64,000 nt of DNA from Rhizobiales bacterium Ga0077548 (GTDB lineage: Bacteria > Pseudomonadota > Alphaproteobacteria > Rhizobiales > Xanthobacteraceae), in the NCBI GenBank assembly GCA_001464215.1, contig LNEZ01000056.1, positions 1 through 64,000 of the forward strand, read 5' to 3'. How positions within the stretch are numbered: position 1 is the first letter of the stretch; every line of letters starts with the position of its first letter. The position numbers and the translations under genes are program-made. Of this stretch, positions 60,286 to 64,000 are shown one piece after another. The notes beneath the pieces were generated by a model, which saw nothing but the letters and a program-made list of their open reading frames with translations, had not been told where the DNA came from and ran no database searches.

Positions 60286-61697
60286 GCCATTGCGCCCTTG
60301 GCGGCACGCGCGTGCTTCAGCACGAAATCGGCGACCGCTTTCGCGTCGTTCGGCAAACTGGTCAGGCGCTCCGGGCGGGCCATCAGATCGGAGAAAGACG
60401 CAGGTAGCTTCGGATGCACGCCGCAGGCCTCCGCGACCGCTTCCGGAAATTTCGCCGGATGTGCGGTGCCGAGAATGACCAATGGGCTTTGCGAGGTTTT
60501 CACGCCGAGCTTGCGTGCAACCGCGACGCCAACTGCGGTATGCGGATCGAGCACATAGCCGCTCGCTTTATATACATCGCGGATCGTATCGCGCGTCTCG
60601 GCTTCGTCCGCGCGGGACGCCAAAAACAGCTCCCGCATATTGGCAAGCGTATTCTCGCTTAAAGCGAACTTGCCGTTCGCGCCGAGATCGCGCATCGCGT
60701 CGCGCACCGCTGCCGGATCGCAGCCGGAGGCATCAAACAGAAGGCGCTCGAAATTCGAGGACACCTGAATATCCATCGCAGGCGATGAAGTCGCCACCAC
60801 ACCGCGCGTTTCATAGGTGCCGCTCTCCAGCGTGCGGGCGAGAATGTCGTTGACGTTGGTCGCAACGACCAGCCGCTCGATCGGCAGGCCCATCTTCGCC
60901 GCAACGTAACCTGCGAACACATCGCCGAAGTTTCCGGTCGGTACCGCGAAGGTCACGCGCTTTTCTGGCGTGCCAAGCGCCACGGCGGCAGTGAAGTAAT
61001 AAACGATCTGGGCCACGATCCGCGCCCAGTTGATCGAGTTCACCGCGGAGAGCTTCACGCGGTCGCGGAAGGCATGATCGTTGAACAGCGCTTTGACGAT
61101 CGCCTGGCAGTCGTCGAAATTGCCGTCGATCGCGAGCACATGAACGTTCGGCTCGGCAATCGCCGTCATCATGCGTTCCTGTACCGGAGACACGCGGCCC
61201 TTCGGAAACGTGAAAATAAGATCGATGCGCTCGCGGCCGCGGAAGGCTTCGGTCGCGGCACCACCGGTATCGCCCGAGGTCGCGCCGACGATAGTGCAAC
61301 GCTCGCCCCTCGCGGTCAGCACATAATCCATCAGCCGCGAGATCAGTTGCATCGCGACGTCTTTGAAGGCGAGCGTGGGGCCGTGAAATAGTTCGAGAAT
61401 ATATTCGCCGCTGGAAAGCTGGTGCAGCGGGGTTACGTCCTTGTGCGAGAAAGTGGCGTAAGCTTCCTTGATCATGCGCTTCAGGTCGCGCTCGGGAATA
61501 TCGTCGCCGACGAAGGGCGCGATCACACGAAATGCGACTTCGGCATAGGACTTGCCGCGCAACGCCGAGATTTCCGCGCGCGAGATCTGCGGCCAGGACT
61601 CCGGCACATAGAGTCCACCGTCGCGCGCGAGACCTTCGATCAGCGCTTCGTTGAATGAGGCGGGCTTCGCCTCGCCGCGGGTCGAGACGTACTTCAA
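60282..61697 (-). CDS. thrC: Threonine synthase
   Basis: 471 residues. PLP-binding region FHGPTLAFKDVAMQLISRL with the Schiff-base Lys; phosphate loop ATSGDTGGAATEAFRG; conserved VPTGNFGDVFAGYVAAKMG. N-terminus MKYVSTRGEAKPASFNEALIEGLARD split across the first helix is typical of the long (class II, fungal/proteobacterial) form. It makes L-threonine from O-phosphohomoserine. Confidence 0.96.
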   Translation of the reverse strand: MKYVSTRGEAKPASFNEALIEGLARDGGLYVPESWPQISRAEISALRGKSYAEVAFRVIAPFVGDDIPERDLKRMIKEAYATFSHKDVTPLHQLSSGEYILELFHGPTLAFKDVAMQLISRLMDYVLTARGERCTIVGATSGDTGGAATEAFRGRERIDLIFTFPKGRVSPVQERMMTAIAEPNVHVLAIDGNFDDCQAIVKALFNDHAFRDRVKLSAVNSINWARIVAQIVYYFTAAVALGTPEKRVTFAVPTGNFGDVFAGYVAAKMGLPIERLVVATNVNDILARTLESGTYETRGVVATSSPAMDIQVSSNFERLLFDASGCDPAAVRDAMRDLGANGKFALSENTLANMRELFLASRADEAETRDTIRDVYKASGYVLDPHTAVGVAVARKLGVKTSQSPLVILGTAHPAKFPEAVAEACGVHPKLPASFSDLMARPERLTSLPNDAKAVADFVLKHARAAKGAMA

Positions 61698-61755
61698 TTC
61701 CGTGAGTTCCCTTGATGGCGGCGCACCCTATTCAGGGAGGCCAGCGGGTGCAAGT

Positions 61756-62508
61756 TCAGCGCGCGCCCTTCAGCCGCTGCCATGCAAAGGCAGCGAAAAC
61801 GCCGATCAGCGTACAGGCCAAGCCATACCAGGTCAGCGCATAGCCGAGATGATTGTTCGTGAAAGTGAGCTTGGTCTCGTTCGGCTGCGGGAGCATATCG
61901 GGGCGATATTCGCCGGTCGCATCGAGCATGAACGGCGGGACATTCTTCAATCCAAACGCCCGTTCGATGTCCGACGGAGTGCGGCGATACCATGCGTTCT
62001 TTGCCGGGTCGTTCGCGGGGGTGAAGAAATTTACCTGCTCCGGCGCCCGCAGGAGGCCGGTGATGCGCACGACACCTTCCACCTGACCTTCCGAGCGGCT
62101 CGCGGGGCTCTTCAGTTCCTGCGGAACGAAACCACGATTGACGATCACGATACTGCCGTCATCGCGCGCAAGCGGGGTCAGCACCCAATAGCCCGCACCG
62201 GAGAACGACCCCTTCGGTTCGGAGAGGACGGTGTAGACCTGCACTTCGTGTTGATGAAGAAAACGGCCGACGGCGATGTAGCGGCGATATTCCTCGCTCG
62301 CGAGATCGAACGAAAGCGACTCCGGCGTCGCGGGTAAAAGTTGCGGCATTTCGGTCACGCGCTTGGCGATCGTTTCGATCAGCGCTTCCTTCCACGCAAG
62401 CCGCTGCATCTGCCATGTGCCGAGCATGATCAATACGGTTAGCGCGGCGAGCGACAACACGCCCGGCAAAATCAAACCGCGGAAGGCTTGTGCGCGAGTT
62501 GCCGTCAT
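61756..62508 (-). CDS. SURF1 family cytochrome oxidase assembly protein
   Basis: 250 residues from the ATG at 62506-62508, which overlaps the DUF983 stop by 4 bases (ATGA); longer in-frame starts lie inside DUF983. Two membrane helices flank a periplasmic domain: LILPGVLSLAALTVLIMLGTW at the start and TWYGLACTLIGVFAAFAW at the end. Typical sequences: GTWQMQRLAWKEALI, VNRGFVPQELKSP, NNHLGYALTWYGL. It helps insert haem a into subunit I. Confidence 0.94.
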   Translation of the reverse strand: MTATRAQAFRGLILPGVLSLAALTVLIMLGTWQMQRLAWKEALIETIAKRVTEMPQLLPATPESLSFDLASEEYRRYIAVGRFLHQHEVQVYTVLSEPKGSFSGAGYWVLTPLARDDGSIVIVNRGFVPQELKSPASRSEGQVEGVVRITGLLRAPEQVNFFTPANDPAKNAWYRRTPSDIERAFGLKNVPPFMLDATGEYRPDMLPQPNETKLTFTNNHLGYALTWYGLACTLIGVFAAFAWQRLKGAR

Positions 62509-62888
62509 TGGCGATCCGACCGCGCCTCGGCGGCCTTGTGATGGAATTGAAGCGCGATCAGGAGCGACTTCAGAATCCGCAACGGCGGAAGTGTTGCGAT
62601 CAAAACCGCCGGAATACCGACAGCCGCATGAACCCAATACGACGGCCGCCATAAAAGCTCGACCGCGAGCACTGCAAGCACCGCGGCCAGGCCGCCGGCC
62701 AGGATTACGAACACCGCAGGGCCGTCGCCGGAATCCGCAAACGAATAATCGAGGCCACACGAGGAGCAGCGCGGCGCGAGGTTCAAATAGCCGGAGAAAA
62801 GTTTTCCCTCGCCGCAGCGTGGGCAAGAACAAGTCAGTCCCGCCTTGAAGGGCGGGACTGAGGTTTTTTTCCCGGCGGAATTTTTCAT
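62505..62888 (-). CDS. DUF983 family membrane protein
   Basis: 127 residues. N-terminal zinc-ribbon-like Cys pairs (CSCPRCGEGKLF and CSSCGLDYSFADSGDGPAVF) and two membrane helices (FVILAGGLAAVLAVLAVELL, then AAVGIPAVLIATLPPLRIL). The DUF983 family is regularly found beside cytochrome oxidase assembly genes, as here between cox3 and SURF1. The gene's 5' end contains a perfect hairpin followed by T's on the opposite strand (62835-62870). Confidence 0.9.
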   Translation of the reverse strand: MKNSAGKKTSVPPFKAGLTCSCPRCGEGKLFSGYLNLAPRCSSCGLDYSFADSGDGPAVFVILAGGLAAVLAVLAVELLWRPSYWVHAAVGIPAVLIATLPPLRILKSLLIALQFHHKAAEARSDRQ

Positions 62889-62916
62889 CTCCGCCTTCTA
62901 TGTCGCGATTGGATGT

Positions 62917-63768
62917 TTAGTGCGCGAGCGGCGTGCCCGCACCCCAGACGTAAATCCAGATGAACAGGAAGAGCCACACGACGTCGACGAAGTGCCAGTA
63001 CCAGGCAGCCGCCTCGAAGCCGAAATGATGATCCGGCGTGAAATGACCGAGATAGAGACGATAGAGGCAAACCGCGAGGAAGATCGTGCCGATCAGCACG
63101 TGCACGCCGTGGAAGCCGGTCGCCATGAAGAAGGTCGCGCCGTAAATGTGACCGCCGAACGTAAAGCCCGCGTGGGCGTATTCGTAGGCCTGCACGCAGG
63201 TGAAGAGTGCCCCAAGCGCAACGGTCAGCCACAGCGCCTGCTTAGCAGCCTTGCGGTCGCCTTCGAGCACTGCGTGATGCGCCCAGGTCACTGTCGTGCC
63301 TGAGGTGAGCAGGATCAGCGTGTTGAGCAACGGCAGATGCCACGGATCGAACGTGCCCTTGAAAGCTGCGTCGGCCGGCTTCGGCGGCCAGTGCGCACCG
63401 GTCAGCTCAGTCCGCATATATTGCGCGGCCTCGCCGGGAAACAGTGCGATGTCGAAGTAGGCCCAGAACCAAGCGACAAAGAACATCACTTCGGAGGCGA
63501 TGAAGAGGATCATGCCGTAGCGCAGATGCAGCTGCACGACCTTGGTGTGATAGCCGGTCTGCGCTTCGTCGATGATGTCGCGCCACCAGACAATCATCAC
63601 GTAAATGATGCCGAGCGAGCCCGCGATGGTGATGAGCGAAGTGCCGCCGCGCATCCAGATCACCGCGCCGATCGTCACCACGAGCGCGAAGAAGGCGCCG
63701 AGGATCGGCCACGGGCTCGGATTGACGAGATGATAGTCGTGTTGCGGTTTCGCGTGCGCGTCGGCCAT
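62917..63768 (-). CDS. ctaE: Cytochrome c oxidase subunit III
   Basis: 283 residues from the ATG at 63766-63768 ([20 protein letters not shown]); an earlier in-frame ATG at 63810 is unlikely. Seven hydrophobic segments; family landmarks include [21 protein letters not shown], the [10 protein letters not shown] loop, and [16 protein letters not shown]-terminal [22 protein letters not shown] split across the last helix. It is part of the aa3-type oxidase. It precedes DUF983 by 28 bases and follows ctaG. Confidence 0.97.
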   Translation of the reverse strand: MADAHAKPQHDYHLVNPSPWPILGAFFALVVTIGAVIWMRGGTSLITIAGSLGIIYVMIVWWRDIIDEAQTGYHTKVVQLHLRYGMILFIASEVMFFVAWFWAYFDIALFPGEAAQYMRTELTGAHWPPKPADAAFKGTFDPWHLPLLNTLILLTSGTTVTWAHHAVLEGDRKAAKQALWLTVALGALFTCVQAYEYAHAGFTFGGHIYGATFFMATGFHGVHVLIGTIFLAVCLYRLYLGHFTPDHHFGFEAAAWYWHFVDVVWLFLFIWIYVWGAGTPLAH

Positions 63769-63868
63769 TTTCGTTCTCTCCAACCGGCTGGGTTTCGCTC
63801 CCACCGGCATCTGGTCTTTTCTATCAGCGCCTCGCGGGAAGCCGCAAGACGAGCTTAATTACTTAGTG

Positions 63869-63917
63869 GCGCATGACCTTATCCGAAAACCGGTACCCAC
63901 TTTTCGGGGTCATGCGC
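63869..63917. repeat. Dispersed GCATGACC palindromic element
   Basis: A 49-base imperfect palindrome: GCGCATGACC at 63869-63878 with GGTCATGCGC at 63908-63917, and CCGAAAA with TTTTCGG inside, around ACCGGTACCC. The sequence type GCATGACC-TTCCGAAAACCGG-ATCATGC recurs many times in Bradyrhizobium and relatives (from memory). It fills the ctaG-ctaE gap and its last base is the first of the ctaG stop. Confidence 0.82.
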
Positions 63918-64000
63918 TAGTTGCTCCGTTCCGGTTTCGGCGCCGCAGCCACCGGTTTCGGCTTCTCCACCGGGAAGAAGGTGTAGGAAAGCGTGATCGT
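63917..64000 (-). CDS. ctaG: Cytochrome c oxidase assembly protein CtaG (partial, C-terminus only)
   Basis: The last 27 codons and a TAG stop of a minus-strand gene that enters from the right edge: TITLSYTFFPVEKPKP then Ala/Pro/Lys-rich residues ending ERSN. The TLSYTFF stretch matches the C-terminus of CtaG/Cox11, which delivers copper to cytochrome oxidase subunit I, and the gene is normally just upstream of cox3 in Rhizobiales. Only the end is visible. Confidence 0.8.
   Translation of the reverse strand, partial: TITLSYTFFPVEKPKPVAAAPKPERSN

Noticed and set aside
1-64000. CRISPR arrays, phage genes or insertion sequences
   Set aside because: I found no regularly spaced direct repeats, integrase, transposase or phage structural genes; gene content and order look like core chromosome.

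Overview
The window looks like ordinary chromosome from an alphaproteobacterium of the Hyphomicrobiales (Rhizobiales), probably close to the Bradyrhizobium/Pseudolabrys/Xanthobacteraceae side. Support: high GC with GC-rich codon use; a tRNA-His with discriminator A and no encoded G-1 (an alphaproteobacterial trait); the gene order cox3-DUF983-SURF1-thrC-M16 peptidase; a PdhS-like histidine kinase; phasins; Irr-type iron boxes; and a dispersed GCATGACC palindrome common in this group. I see no phage, transposase, CRISPR array or plasmid gene.

Layout. 1-8.3 kb: a MarR-type regulator leading a TRAP transporter operon (dctQ-dctM-dctP, the last cut by the window edge), divergent from a large 5-oxoprolinase/hydantoinase gene; then an extensin-like lipoprotein. 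8.4-10.8 kb: an MFS transporter and an L,D-transpeptidase. 10.8-18.6 kb: a glycolate/glyoxylate block (glcD, glcE, an SbmA/BacA-like ABC protein, glcF, malate synthase). 19-24.3 kb: L-lactate use (lutABC divergent from lldD) and a LysR regulator. 24.3-30 kb: a cyanate/nitrate-type ABC transporter with cyanase and a DUF1348 protein behind a very good sigma-54 promoter, divergent from a PAS-AAA+ regulator. The permease gene is broken by a short deletion and the regulator lacks the GAFTGA loop. 30-34.6 kb: a second SbmA/BacA-like ABC protein, a methyltransferase-like protein, an oxidoreductase, tRNA-His and two phasins. 34.9-50 kb: a PdhS-like soluble histidine kinase, then three Hanks-type Ser/Thr kinases and one kinase-less protein carrying the same extracytoplasmic domain, interspersed with succinate-semialdehyde dehydrogenase, a hydratase, an acetyltransferase, a ketopantoate-reductase-like protein, and bfd-bfr iron storage. 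50.3-64 kb: Fe3+ ABC transporter (binding protein and permease, no ATPase), acetoacetyl-CoA synthetase, an AsmA protein, an unknown exported protein, then the cytochrome oxidase/threonine synthase block, ending in the tail of ctaG.

How it fits together. The metabolic genes describe a heterotroph that takes in small carboxylates (5-oxoproline or a similar acid, glycolate, lactate, acetoacetate, semialdehydes), stores carbon as polyhydroxyalkanoate (phasins, acetoacetyl-CoA synthetase) and scavenges cyanate nitrogen under sigma-54 control. Iron genes bfd, bfr and fbpA each sit behind an Irr-box-like palindrome within 3 kb, which suggests one shared iron switch.

The least ordinary parts are (i) the family of membrane Ser/Thr kinases sharing a conserved catalytic-loop variant (HRDIAPDN), two of which share a peptidoglycan-binding-like periplasmic domain with a kinase-free paralogue, and (ii) the cyanate locus, where a canonical sigma-54 promoter faces an enhancer-binding-type regulator that lacks the sigma-54 contact loop.
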